Shown here piece by piece: positions 31,170-43,017 of a stretch of DNA of 64,000 nucleotides. The translations under genes and the position numbers were made by a program. The notes below the pieces were generated by a model. The model was not told the origin of the DNA, made no database searches, and saw only the letters and a list, made by a program, of their open reading frames with translations. Within the stretch, counting starts at the first letter, position 1; each line of letters opens with the position of its first letter. Source of the DNA: Undaria pinnatifida (lineage: Eukaryota; Sar; Phaeophyceae; Laminariales; Alariaceae); NCBI GenBank assembly GCA_012845835.1, contig JABAKD010000026.1, forward strand, positions 11,408,334-11,472,333, written 5' to 3'.

Positions 31170-33000
31170 GGGCACTTTTTGATTGTCTCGCTCAGCGTCT
31201 ATCCGCGTTCACGTCGAGGTGCGGAACGGGTACGGCAGGGTGAGGGGCGTCGGAGCCGCCGGCCGAAGACGGCGCTCGAACGAAGCAATTTGACCGAGAA
31301 TTCCCGTTCCGCGAATCGCATACTGAGGCCGATACGAAAAAAAAACAACCGCAATTTGGCTAGTTGCATAATAGGTCGCGCAAAAAACCTTGGCCTATCG
31401 GGTCAAAGCTTACTGACTAAGCTCGCAATTATTTACGCGGTCGCAATTCGGCTGGTCATTTGCATCATGTACGTTATCTAGGCATTCTTTATTTGTTTAT
31501 GAAGGGTGTCCGTCTTGAATTTTACTTCCTAAACAAAGTTGTATCCCCGCCTTCGTTCCCGGCCGTAGGGAGCCTTTCGCAGATAGATGTCGTAGTATAG
31601 ACTATACACACGTGTACGAAAATCACGTCATCGCTCACGCGTTATTTGTTCATTTCTTTCTGTAGGTTGTCCATCGTTGTTGTGCGTTGTTGTTGACGCG
31701 TATCCTATTAATATTTTATCAGATACTATTTTTCCATGGCAATGGGCGTTTTCACTCGACGAACTTATACATATTCTTCACTTGTACAACTCCTCCTGAC
31801 GATTTTGAGCCTATATCAGGTTGACGTGCAGACCAAGCACGCCCGACATGATCAGAAACACTTCAAAAGCACCAAACGCATTAATAAAAAAGACGAATTA
31901 GAGCGATCTACTAGTGGTAATATAACACGTACTCGAGCCCTGCAGACGTCACGCAAAACTAACGCTCGAGAGTATACCATCGAAAAATCCAAACCTTTAG
32001 CAACTACCTACCGTTTCGAAATTATGCTAATCTTGGAAATTCTCCAGACGCTGCAGACGTTGAGATACAACCGAAGCCGCAAGATTATCTCCTCAAAACA
32101 CAATATTTTTTCAACTTCCCTTGTCTCGCTCAGCACCCATCCGCGTTCACGTCAAGGTGCCCAACGGATAAAGAAGGGCGAAGGTCGTTGGAACCGCCCC
32201 CCGAAAACTCTGACGTGTTTCATTCGTTCAAGCCCTGCAGACGTCAAGCAAAACAAACTAAAAAGACGATTTAGACCGATCTACTACTGAAAATATAACA
32301 CGCGCTCAAGCCCTGCAGACGTCAAGCAAAACTAACGCTCGAGAGTATACCACCGAAAATTCCAAAACTTTAGCAACTACCTACCGTTTCGAAATGATGC
32401 CAATTTCGGAAATTATCCAGACGCTGCAGACGTTAAGATACAACCAAAGTAGTAAGATTACTTCCTCAAAATACAAAATTCTTGCACCTTCTCCCTCGTC
32501 TCGCTCAGCATCCATCCGCGTTCACGTCGAGGTGCCCAACGGATAAGGAAGGACGAGGGACGTTGGAACCACCCCCCGAAGACTTTTACGTGTTTCATTC
32601 GTTCAAGCCCTGCAGACGTCAAAGAAAAACAAACAAACGCTCAAGCCTTGCAGACGTCAAGCAAAACAAACGCTCGATACTATGCCAACGAAAAATTCAA
32701 TATATTACAATAATAGCAACTAACTACCGTTTGGAAATGATGCCAACGTTGTAAATCGTCCAGGCGCTGCAGACGTGAAGATACAGCCAAAATCTCAGAA
32801 ATTCCTCCTCGACATGCGATATTCTAACCTAACTTCTCGCTTGCCTCGCTCGGCATACGTCCGCGTTCACATCGAGGTGCGGAACGGATACGGCAGGGCG
32901 TGGGGCGTTTGAGCCGCTCCCCGAAGACGGCGCTCGAACGAAGCTATTTGACCGAGAATTCAAGTTCCGCGAATCGCATACTGAGGCCGAGACGAAAAAA
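31170..33000 (+). repeat. Interspersed ~350-bp tandem repeat region
   Basis: Two full units and a partial unit (about 31905, 32280, 32632 as phase points) share CTGCAGACGTCAAGCAAAAC, GAGAGTATACCA, CAACTACCTACCGTTTCGAA and CTCAGCATCCATCCGCGTTC. An outer pair at about 31175-31350 and 32825-33000 shares GACGGCGCTCGAACGAAGC, TTTGACCGAGAATTC and GCGAATCGCATACTGAGGCC. The small open frames here follow the repeat. Confidence 0.8.
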
Positions 33001-33224
33001 ATCTCCTGACCGAATCCCCGAAAAAAAGAATGATCGTATATATATGTATATATTTATATCGCCGGTCCTGGAGGCGCGGGCCGTCGAGCCTGTTCCTCGG
33101 GCAATCCCGTAGAGCTTCCCTCTCTTTCGAGGAAATCCTCGACTGGTCCACTACTCAGACCGCGGAATGCTTCTTTGTTGATCATACGCCCAAACAAGGT
33201 TTTGCGCAGGCACCCTGATCCCCC

Positions 33225-33312
33225 CCGGGATATGATCTCCCCAGGGTCTGATCCCCCCGGGGCCAGATCCCCCCGGGGCCTGATACCTCCGGGCCTGATC
33301 CCCCCCGGACCT
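33225..33312. repeat. ~17-bp CTGATCCCCCCGGGGC repeat
   Basis: About five imperfect tandem units carry the self-complementary core CCCCGGGG. Confidence 0.9.
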
Positions 33313-33539
33313 TTTCCCGTGTGGCACGTACGTGTAGAAGTGATCATCTTTGCCGGAGGCCAAGAGCGCACAGCGCTAAACAGTCGTCCCCCGTGTAAAA
33401 TCGAAAGCAAATCGAGGGTCGGACACACAGCCAGCAGATTTTTTCTCGAGGTATAGTGCCTAACCCATGATCACCTGTCGCGCTTCATGCCGACACGGGG
33501 GTCGTCGGAGTGGTTTCGTATTTTGTCTCCTGCGAACAG

Positions 33540-33622
33540 TAAAAAGCAGTAGTAGCAAAAGCGGTAGCAAAAAAAGCAGTAGCAAGAAAAGTAGCAAAAG
33601 CAGTAGCAAAAGCCGACCAAAC
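33540..33622. repeat. AGTAGCAAA-type microsatellite
   Basis: Imperfect AGCAGTAGCAAAA units are repeated about six times. Confidence 0.85.
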
Positions 33623-33650
33623 GCTAGGGGGTTAATACGTTTGCGGAAGT

Positions 33651-33893
33651 GTGAAAACTGGTAAAAATCTACGAAAATATCAATGTTCATTCTTGGTAGC
33701 ATCTTGTTTTCGTGTCACCCACCTGGCAATGCGTGGCATAAGCTTTGACACAGACCACTCTCTAGAGCCATCTCACTGTAAGGGTTGCAATTTTTGGTTA
33801 ACTAATACTTTTCGTGATCCTCAAGAGCGCGAGGCACTACACCAGTTGGTCAGACACCTCTACAAGAGGAAGCGTTGGTCGAATAGCGCGTGA
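33651..33893 (+). CDS. Unrecognised small ORF
   Basis: The ORF has 80 codons, starts at ATG and ends in TGA. The C-terminal half (CKGCNFWLTNTFRDPQERE, LHQLVRHLYKRKRW) is not low complexity and carries a C-x-x-C pair, so it may be an exon or a transposon fragment. I see no family match, no splice partner and no promoter. It lies between two repeat-rich stretches. Confidence 0.2.
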   Translation: MKTGKNLRKYQCSFLVASCFRVTHLAMRGISFDTDHSLEPSHCKGCNFWLTNTFRDPQEREALHQLVRHLYKRKRWSNSA

Positions 33894-34072
33894 GCGATTA
33901 CCTTCGGAGGCATGTTTCGTCGGGGGAGGTATTCATTGATAAGCTCCTCACATGTTAAGAGCCCCCAGAAACTTCTCAGAATTGTTTCGCTGGTGCACCC
34001 CTACCGTTAGACGACCCTCGACACACCACCGCGACACACGAACAAGAGCAAAGCACAGGACCAAGCAGAGCC

Positions 34073-34322
34073 ATCCCACGGTAGGGTTCCAGCATCAGTC
34101 CCTGAGCTCCTCACATGAGGAACTCAATATCTCAACCGAAAAATGACTTCGAAGGCATTCGTTCGTTCGCACAACCGGACCAAGCTTCTATGCCTCAGTC
34201 ATACGTAATAAATTATGTACTCGTGAAATTGCCTTAATGACCGGCAGTTCCTTCATGAGGAACTCAAATCACCCAGGCACGTTTTGGCGCAATCATACAA
34301 CTGCGACCTCTACCGTGGGATG
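34073..34322. mobile_element. Family B MITE, nearly intact copy
   Basis: The inverted ends are CATCCCACGGTAGGG and CCTCTACCGTGGGATG. Internal short palindromes GAGCTCCTCACATGAGGAAC and GTTCCTTCATGAGGAACTC flank a conserved core CTTCGAAGGCATTCGTTCG. About 250 bp, non-coding. Confidence 0.85.
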
Positions 34323-34684
34323 ACTCATACTAATTTCAAGAAATCCGAACTTAGGCGTAGGAAGCAAAGCTAAGGGTTCGCCGGCAGGTCACTTCCCCAT
34401 CTCCCTTGACGAGCACGGACATTAGGTGTTGTCCTTTGTGAATCAATACTACTAGTAGAATATGAACAAGTTAGGTTTCACCGCGCCCTCCATCTTTTTG
34501 CCAATTTTTTAATCAAATTTAGCCACCCTAAAAATACCAACAAATAAATGAAAAAAATATATTTATGCTTCATCGGAGAATATCGTCTGCCTTGACGTCG
34601 GAAAATAATGCATACGAACTATTTTGAATTTAGTACAAACTTGACAAATTTCACTACCCCGGAGGCCCCGGTATTAATATATAC

Positions 34685-34805
34685 ATATAAAATAACATAC
34701 ACTCCAGCTGTGAGATTGAACATTTTGTCGAAACTCATCTTTGCAAGTTGTGTGTGATACTCCGATCGTGCGCATTACTAGGTGTGCGTCCTCATCAAGG
34801 ATATA
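34685..34805 (-). mobile_element. Family E element fragment
   Basis: CACTCCAGCTGTGAGATTGA, TTTTGTCGAAACTCATCTTT and GTGTGTGATACTCCGATCGT are the complement of the family E core seen at 54600-54660 and 56800-56860. Confidence 0.75.
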
Positions 34806-35734
34806 CCAGGTATATATACACCTGGTAGACAAGTGCTCAAACTAGGATATACCCGATGCCGTTGTAGCAGAAATCAGGGTCCCCGCTTTTTCGGCGACCC
34901 CAACGACGCCAGGACACACCCCATATCATTGTGCCAACGCCGGCCACTACCCGACGCTGGCCATATTTTCGCCGGTCACACCCGGTTTTGGCTACTCAAC
35001 TACCCGATTATTGATATCCCATACCCTAAAGAAATGGCCGCGGACTGTTCGACCACAACGGCCCAGCACGCACCATCCGAGCTCCATCGGAGTTCATGCG
35101 TCTGTTTTTGACGAATAAGAACCAGATATCTGCTTGATGTCCATGCGTTTTTCTTGTACCATGTTTTATTCGTTTTTCGTTCTTCTGCGTCTCTCGTTTT
35201 TTTCTCTGCAAATGGTCCGACTTGCCGGCTGGCGAACGAACTATTTTGCTCTCGTGTTCGTTGGGGTTGGCATTGCAAGGCCAAACCGCCTTGCCGTATT
35301 TTGCAACGCCTATTTCTGTTTTGTAGTTTGCGATTACAGGGAGGGCTCGTCTCCCTAACAAGGCATCGGCGCGGACATTGATTGTTCTGGATGGAGATGC
35401 GAGGGGAAACGGTTTTGCCTAAGAGTGTTTCAGGTACCGCTATCCTAGCGTGCGTCCTGCGCGAGATCCCAGCTACAGCTACATGTGCACGACCTCTTTC
35501 ATACGCGCACCTCAACTCCCTCATGGCCGAATGTTGCGTACGAAGGGAGTAGCTCGGGCTCGCCCCGCCTCTGAATAGGGTTGCGGGGGTGGTTATCCTT
35601 CCCTCCCCTAGTCCAAAACCATTTCTGGTAAGCCTGTTCGACCAGGAAGGCATTTTCAGGGGGGAGGGAGGGCGGGGGCGGGTGTACTCAGTTTGTGCAT
35701 GGCCTCAGTCGAATGGTCATAGACCCTTGCATCC

Positions 35735-35880
35735 ATATTATGCCGGGACGGAGCACGTCGGGTGTTCACCAACCAGGCAGACATTGCTTGCACCAAGCGC
35801 GAAGAGCCATGAGGTGTTCGGCGAGTCGCATGAACGGTGAACTGCATCTTTCCAAGAACCGCTAATAAGACGAACGTCGG
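35735..35880. repeat. Family F repeat, copy 2
   Basis: It carries TATGCCGGGACGGAGCACGT, CAGGCAGACATTGCTTGC, ACCAAGCGCGAAGAGC and GTTCGGCGAGTCGC in the same order as copies 1 and 3. Confidence 0.7.
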
Positions 35881-36146
35881 CACTTTGTGCCTACTGGGGA
35901 GGGGGCGGGGGGGGGGGGGGTGAAGTCAGAATCTAGGTAACGCATCGCAACTAGTATCAGTGGTGTGGTCACTGGTTCCCCTCCGCAGCCGAGAACCATA
36001 GCTGGTATTCCTAATCAAGGAGCTGTTTTTACATCTGGGGGAATGAGGCCAGCATGTGTAGAACAGGATTCGATACTACTGTAGCTTTAGGGGGTGGTCA
36101 ACTCCGCTTCCCCGCAAGACGCAACACAAGTTGCGGTGATCTTGGT

Positions 36147-36428
36147 TGGAGCAAGGCTACGGCGCTGTAGTAGCATGCCCTCTTTTTCACTACCTGGGGT
36201 CTGAGCTACTCGCACGAGCGACTCTGTGCGTCGATGACCCAAACACGTTAGAGGTGATCAGCTTGGCGCCACCATTAATAGCTCACCATACCATTAAGGA
36301 TTCCTATCGAAAGAATTTAACAGCACGCAAGGAACACGGGGGGGGGTCGCTCGCGCGAGTGACCCCGAGTCACTCCAAAAGATGAGTTGAAAAAAAAAAA
36401 CGTAACCACCCTACCGTAGCTTTGGTCG
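36147..36428. mobile_element. Family A MITE, copy 1
   Basis: Ends GCAAGGCTACGGCG and CCACCCTACCGTAGCTTTGG are inverted. Inside are CGAGCGACTCTGTGCGTC on the left and GGTCGCTCGCGCGAGTGACC on the right. The latter is the family's conserved palindrome. Confidence 0.75.
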
Positions 36429-36857
36429 TTGATCCACGGAGAAAACAGAGAGCGGGGTGGAAGAACATCTGAGCGTGGGGGTTGGAGTTGGCAGCAGTTC
36501 TTACAATCAATTAGGACGAAAATTTCCAACCCCTCGGTCTGAACCTTATCGACTGTGGCGGCACCCTCAATAATTTTCCCTTGTTCCAGCCTGAAAACTG
36601 AACCGATCAACAGAGGGATCGGGCTCGCGGGCCCACGCACTTCAACTATTTCCAGGTGAAATCACTGCCCGACCCCCCCCCCCCCTGACCTTGAGCACTA
36701 TTTAATAATACGCAACACAAGACACCTTTGCCGTGAGGTCGAAACCTTCGCTGAAGTTTACCGACTTGATGTGATAATTCCATCGCGTGCACCATGGGGA
36801 TTGCGACTTGAGTAGTGTTTATGCATACCTTGAAATTGAAGCGCCATTCAGAGCAGT

Positions 36858-37268
36858 ATATCTGCGTCGCCATCGTCACCGCCGTCATCACCGATCGTCA
36901 CCGTCATCATTGTCGCCGCCATCATCAGCATCGCCAGGGTCACCATCATAACCACAATCATCGTCGCGATCCCCGTCATCATCATTCACAGAAACATCGA
37001 CAGTATCAACGTCATGGTCATCATCATGGTCATTATCGCGATCGTCATCATCATCGTCATCCCCACCACCATCGACGCCATCATTGACCTCGTCAGAGTC
37101 ACCATCATCACAATGATACTCATCATCACCATCATCATCACCATCACCATCACCATCATCTTCATCAGTGTCGCCATCATCATCGTCATCACATCATCGT
37201 CACACAATCATCACTATTGATAATAACACCATCGACAACATCAACATCGTCCTCACCATCATCATCAT
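36858..37268. repeat. CAT/CAC trinucleotide-rich microsatellite
   Basis: Long imperfect runs of ATC, CATCAT and CACCATCATC occur with GTCATC interruptions. Poly-His/Ile/Met open frames across it are artefacts. Confidence 0.93.
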
Positions 37269-37396
37269 TGACTGGCAGCATCAGCACCAGCACCACCATT
37301 CGGCAAATAACGGAGACCCACCAACAAAAACGACAGAATATGTCACTCATTCAGATATCTTCTCCCCTAGCCCAAAAGATGGTACCTTAGACGAAG

Positions 37397-37642
37397 GCTA
37401 CGACAGAGGTGCGCACCGCCTTTTTTACGAGGTACTCCTCGATTTGGGAGCTTGAGCCCTCTCCCCAAAGACTGATTCAGACAAAAATAAAGCTGCTTCG
37501 ACACCAGATGAAAAATGCCATGGCCTGGGTACACGAAGAGAATCATGGATAAAAATAATGGCTTATTTCCGACGATTTTTTGGGTAAGGAGCCTCGTCAT
37601 TCAGGAAGCATTTCAGACAAAAACTGCTACCTCTGTCGTAGC
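37397..37642. mobile_element. Family C MITE, copy 1
   Basis: Inverted ends are GCTACGACAGAGGTGCGC and GCTACCTCTGTCGTAGC. Internal conserved words are CGATTTGGGAG near the left and TTTCCGACGATTTTTTGGG, CCTCGTCATTCAGGA near the right. 246 bp, non-coding. Confidence 0.9.
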
Positions 37643-37787
37643 ATGCGTCTTTCGACGAATTCCCCGTTTTATAACAGGTGATCGTCATTAGTCAAATTAT
37701 TTAAATCCCACAGTGTGTGCATGGGTTACCACGATACGGGTGTCCCTATTACTGACATGTAGTCGTTACTAGATTTCCTCACTTTAA

Positions 37788-37882
37788 CGCCTCTACAACT
37801 CTGGAAGCCCTTTTTTTTTAGGGACAACTTACTAGGAACTAGTACACAGGGAGGGGGTCTGGGGGCCCTAAAAGGGCTCCAC
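37788..37882. mobile_element. Family D ~90-bp element, degenerate copy
   Basis: ACGCCTCTACAACTCTGGAAG, GGGACAACTTACTAGGAAC and AGTACACAGGGAGGGGGTCT followed by CCCTAAAAGGGCTCC follow the family D order. It abuts a family C-like right half (to about 38095). Confidence 0.55.
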
Positions 37883-39416
37883 ACACGCCCACACAAGCAT
37901 TGAAGTTGGGGAATAATGAAAACTGAAGCCCGATGAAGAACGCCATCAATGTCCTACAAATACAACGGAGAATATTTAAATTTGCAAAAACAGAAAAAAA
38001 ATATAAATTCCGACGATATTTGGGGTTGTTGAGGAACCCCGTCATGCAGAATTCACTTTTTTATTAGCCCAAACGAGGACGGGTGCTACGATAGAGGTTT
38101 TGCGCTTTTCTCTGAATTGTCTTTTTTTTTTTGCAGTGTTTGTTTTTAGTATACCTCGATCGAGGTCATCATGGGGTTTCTGCTATCTGTCTCATGTCCC
38201 ACGTTGGTCTTTGGTTTGCTCCAAAATCAGGGCTCGCGGTGAGGAGGTATAGAGTAGTTTATCAAGACACAAACCTCAGAATGAATGAAGAAATGATGCA
38301 TCTGTATTGTAGGTACATCATAGCACGCGTCAGAGCTACGTTTTGTTTTTTTTATCGCGCTTGAGTGGGTTGGATGACCTTCAGCGTTGACACTCGCAGC
38401 ATTTCCCCAAACAAGTCAACCAGTAAGTCTAGACGAACACAATACTCAACCAGAAGGCCAAGCAAGCACAAGCAAGCAACCAAGACGACGGCTCAACAGC
38501 TACACAACCATTTCGCACCGTGACCTCTTTGAAGTATTCGTATAAAGTATCCACAAGTTGGATTGCAGATCAGATGCCTGCCCACATGACCTCGACCACC
38601 GTCTTTAAGAGCATGGCCTAGATAAACTATCATCTGCATGACCTACATACAGATAGCGTTGCCAGGTGACGAGCGCCGTGTGATCTGACTTATCTAGCAC
38701 ATACATGCTCCCTGAGTCGGATATGTACCACACAGATCCTGGTAGCACACCACCACTATGTACCTTAATATAAGAAACGTTTGAACATTAATATTGAGAT
38801 ATAAGGTTGCTTCTATTGACGGACATCATGGCATCTCGGATCTAGATTACCCACATCATGATCTGCCCGATGTGTGTGGAAATAAAACTTCAACCAAACC
38901 ACAAAACCCTGCAACCAACCTCCTGCTCGCTCGCGCGACTCAACATTTTTATCATCGTCAAAGAGGGGGGTCCCGAGTGGGGCGTCACTTGTTGCTGAGT
39001 TGTGTGTACTCGCCTTGTCGGCCCAGTGTGACGCGCTTGAGCTGTAGAAGAAGGCATCAATAGCGGGGATGCAGATCGTCGCCACCTGCGAGCAATCGAC
39101 GGCCAGACAAGCAAGCCAGTCCACACGCGTTACGTCGTCCGCATGGTGTCGTCCGCATGGTGTGCAATATTAGGCATATTTTTTTGCTTTGTTTACAGTA
39201 GCCATCGGTTAGGGTTCGACGTTGTGTCGATAATGAGCTTTAGCAATCACATGCTACAAGCATCCCTGCGCAGAAAGACCAAAACTACAATATTTGTTAT
39301 GATTGCTACCCGACAACAGACGGCATTGGCTTCGAAGTCGATCAATCGTTAGCACCACCAGAAAGGGACAAGACAGCCATGACGATTATGTGCATGTTTC
39401 TCAGCCGACCGCGCCT

Positions 39417-39504
39417 TAACCCCTTTAGAGACCCCAAATCCCTCCCTATACTAACTTCAAGTAATTTTGTCCCCTAAAAGGGGTTCCAGTTGTGAAGGAG
39501 TTAA
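39417..39504. mobile_element. Family D ~90-bp element, intact copy
   Basis: It is bounded by TTAACCCCTTTAGAGACCCC on the left and GTTGTGAAGGAGTTAA on the right (imperfect inverted TTAA-containing ends), with CAAATCCCTCCCTATACTAA inside. It is too short to code. Confidence 0.8.
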
Positions 39505-39544
39505 GCATGACCTTTACCTCAAGTCACAGATATCCCCAGAAATA

Positions 39545-39886
39545 GTCATCCCGCACGCTATCATAAGGGTGCAGCAGTTCCTAAGATTTTTCTGAGCTCC
39601 CAGGATGATGAGGAGGAGCTGAATGAATATCTCGCCCGAAACGTGGCTTCGAAGACAATCGTTCGTGCAACCTGACCACAGCGATTCTATGATTTACAAG
39701 TACGTCCCAAAAACTAAATGCAGTGGTAAAATTTTCTTGCTACCCTAGCCCCCTAAAGCAAGGTACTGTACTCCTATACTGCGACATTGTTTGGCGAACC
39801 GATATCCCCAAGCTCGAGGAGCCCAATCGGTCAGAACGTCAGAAACATTTGCCCCAAAACGTGCAACCTTTACCACAGTGGGATCG
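39545..39886. mobile_element. Family B MITE, diverged copy
   Basis: CATCCCGCACGCTATCATAAG at the left, TGGCTTCGAAGACAATCGTT in the middle and CCTTTACCACAGTGGGATCG at the right follow the family B order. Confidence 0.55.
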
Positions 39887-40345
39887 ATCAGTCGACCAGT
39901 CCAAACAACAAAAAACACCGAGACCCAAATGTATAGATCGAGATCCATCGATTCTCCCACATCGACAGATCACCCTCCCACTGCCATGGCCGCCGTACAC
40001 AGAGCTGGGTTCCACTCCTATCGACGGACATGGTCTCGACATCGCCCATTCTATCCAACGGTCGCTCAACTTAGTCTATAGATCGTTGCCATCGGTTGGT
40101 TTATCACACAAATCGAACTATCGACCCATCGATTCTCAATTCAGCGAGCCGTCGACCTATCGTTTCAGATAGAGTATCGATCAATCGAACTATCCATGTT
40201 ATGTGTCGATGTGCAGATCGCGATTTTTCGATCGATCGATCGGTCGATCAATTTATAGACCGATCTATCCGTATATCTAACTATCGAACAGTCTGGTTTT
40301 ATTTCGCGATCTGTCCATCTATCGATCTAAAAATCATTTGATCCC
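39880..40345. repeat. ATCGATC-rich degenerate tetranucleotide region
   Basis: There is an unusual density of CGAT/GATC/ATCGA words, including ATCGATCGATCGGTCGATC near 40230. It grades into the CTAT/CTAC microsatellite on its right. Confidence 0.75.
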
Positions 40346-40374
40346 TCCATCCATATGTCTACCAGTCTATAACG

Positions 40375-40685
40375 TCCCTCGACCTTTCTATCTTCCTACC
40401 TATTTACCTATCTATCTTCCTTCCTGTCCATCTATTTTTCTATTTATCTACTTACCTACTTACCTACGTACCTACGCACCTACGTACTTACGCTCCTACG
40501 TACCTACGTACCTACGCACTTACGTACCTACGCACCTACGTACCTAGGTACCTACCGTACCTACCTACCGTACCTACCTATCTATCTAATCTATATATCT
40601 CCATCTAGGCATCTATCTACCTACCTACCAGGTGCTGCATCTATTTTTTTACTTTGTATCTACTAGGTATCTGTCTGTCTATTTC
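40375..40685. repeat. CTAT/CTAC/CTACGTAC microsatellite
   Basis: Imperfect CTAT, CTAC, CTTCCTAC and CTACGTACCTACG units run for about 300 bp. The middle part is the self-complementary GTACCTACGTAC type. Confidence 0.93.
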
Positions 40686-42297
40686 GTATGTAACCACCTC
40701 GTAAGATTATCATGCGTATCGATCTATCAACATCTATCGGCCTAGTCTATATAACTCTCAAACAACCAGTGTGTATATATCGCGATCTAATGAATGATCT
40801 ACTGATCGACCGACATGATAATCCATTCAAAGCTTCTCCAATCTCCCACAACCATGACATGACCCTCTCACTGCCGTCGCGCACACAGTCGGGCTACATC
40901 CCAATACAGAAATGGTCCCCAAATTGCTCGAACTACTTAACAAAACGATATATCCGTTTATACCTATTAACGGTATCGACCTATAAAAAAAAGACGATAT
41001 ACATGTCATGTCACGTTCTGTTGATCCATCGACCGACCGACCCATCGGTCCAAGGATAATCGCGTATGGATATCCCGATTAACCTATACACGACCCTCTC
41101 ACCGCCATCGCCGTCGCGCACAGAGCCGGGCTCCACCCCAACACGGAAGTGGTCCCAACATTGCTCGTGCCCACACCCCAGAAGAACATCGCGGGGGCGC
41201 CCAAGAACAGGCTGAGCTTCCCCGACCTGACACATCCATCATCCAAGCACATATACACAAAAAACGTGTTAGACAGACAGGTAGAGAGACAGACCGAGGC
41301 TAATGCGGGAGAGGTTGATGAACGACCCCAGCGTCTAGGTATTCCACAGAACATATTCCGGAAATACGAATCAATTCCCGACGATTTTGGGTTAAGTCGA
41401 GGTTAAGGAGCACCCCGTCACCCAGAAATCGTTTTTTGGCGAAATGTGCTGTCTCTGATAATGTAGAACGCGCGTGTTCGTTAAATACGTACAGTAGGCC
41501 ATGGAATCATCCATCGGATCAAGCTTTCGCTTTCCGCGAAGTCAGTACGCGTAGTCGTGTCAGGAAAGAGGAGCCCCGGAAACCTGAAGAGGCATCCCTG
41601 CCGTAATATAAGCATGCACGTCTCTCCTACACAGCACGAACACACCCAACATATCCCCGTGCACCCGTCTGAAACATCCACACCAGGCAGCGACGTCGCC
41701 GACTTTCGAGGAACCCAGGCCGTGTGAATTGCACATTCGATTGAACTACTGTCACTACGTATATCTCAGAGCATGGCTTTCAGGTGTTCGGCATAGCGTT
41801 CCTCGGGTCAGCAGCCTCGGAAACATCTAGATGCACCCCTGCCGTCGACACCAAAATATCGCCAATAAAATATGTTACCCCCTTGTTTTCGTCATAGATA
41901 GCAAGAAGGGCATCCCACCAGGCGGAAATTCCGCCAGCCGCTGCGTGTGCTCAGCGAAAAAATGTTAAAAATATGTTCCTTAGGAACCTTGCTCACGTGA
42001 TTGTAAGTCAAGCTTTTGATGCCTCACAAATGATCAGGCTGCGGGCTGAGACGCCGGGCGCTTCCCTTGTCAGGATCCTAGCGAAACCAAAGCGTCACCC
42101 CTACATCCAACCACGCGCGTCTCTCTCCTATATGAAACGATGGAAGAAACCTCCCCCGTGTACCCATCTAAGACACCCTACGTGGGCGGCAAATGTCGCC
42201 TTCTGTAAAGGAGCCTAGGCAATGGGATTTCAAGTCGGATGAAATTTCAATATTTCCCCCCTCATAAAGTTAATCCTCAGGTGTAGTGTAGATCTCT

Positions 42298-42389
42298 TTA
42301 ATGCCTTTACAATTGGAAACCCTCTTCGGGGACATATTTACTTGAATTTAGTATGGGGAGGGATTTGGGGGCTCTATAAAGGGGGTAAG
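42298..42389. mobile_element. Family D ~90-bp element
   Basis: Reverse orientation to the copy at 39417: TTAATGCCTTTACAATTGG, ACTTGAATTTAGTATGGGG, AGGGATTTGGGGGCTC and AAAGGGGGTAAG. Confidence 0.7.
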
Positions 42390-42390
42390 A

Positions 42391-42689
42391 CCGAGGCCAC
42401 GGTATTGTGGTAGCATCATACTCTATCATGTACTCTCTTTTTCGCGACTGGGTTTTCATCAGTCGCACGACGAGTGACTCTGTGCCTCATTGACAAGAAG
42501 GCGTGGTTAGGCGTTCTTTTTGCCGCGACGTGTAGCTTCCCACAGCACGCTCTGCGGATTTATATCGCAAAACTTGAAACGGCACGAAAGCTCAAAATCG
42601 CCAGAGTGAACAGGAGAATCTCTCGAGAGCGAGTGACCCCGGGCCACTGCGAACAAAGTCCCCCCCAAAAAGGACCCCTGCCGACGCGC
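42391..42689. mobile_element. Family A MITE, copy 2
   Basis: CACGACGAGTGACTCTGTGCC on the left and CGAGAGCGAGTGACCCCGGG on the right are present. The right terminus is overwritten by the family C element that starts at 42690. Confidence 0.65.
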
Positions 42690-42950
42690 GCTACGATAGA
42701 GAGATATACCTTTTTTTTTGGCTATTTTTATTTCTAAATGACGGGGCTCCTTAACCCAATATTGTCGGAAAAGACAAAAAAAAATAAGAGACCATTTTTT
42801 TTGCATGATTCTCGTTGTGTGCTTAGGCCATGGGTTTTTTCATTCGATATCTAGCAGTTTTTTTTTTCTACTTTTTCTCTCCAAATGAATCAGTTTTTGC
42901 CTTGAGGGGTAGTATTAAGAAAAAAAAAGGTGCTGCACCTCTGTCGTAGC
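42690..42950. mobile_element. Family C MITE, copy 2
   Basis: Inverted ends are GCTACGATAGAGAG and GCACCTCTGTCGTAGC. The interior contains the usual GGGCTCCTTAACCC / TTGTCGG segment in the opposite orientation. Confidence 0.8.
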
Positions 42951-43017
42951 ACCCCCCTGCACCGTGGCCTCTGGGTCCTTCATAATCGTCTAGATTCACT
43001 GCTACCGTGCCCATGGC

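Noticed and set aside
35000-35653. 217-codon minus-strand open frame
   Set aside because: It is Arg/Ser/Cys-rich with no motif, no paired exon and no clear codon bias. It is plausible by chance in GC-rich DNA.
36815-37220. His- and Met/Ile-rich open frames
   Set aside because: They are translations of the CAT/CAC microsatellite.
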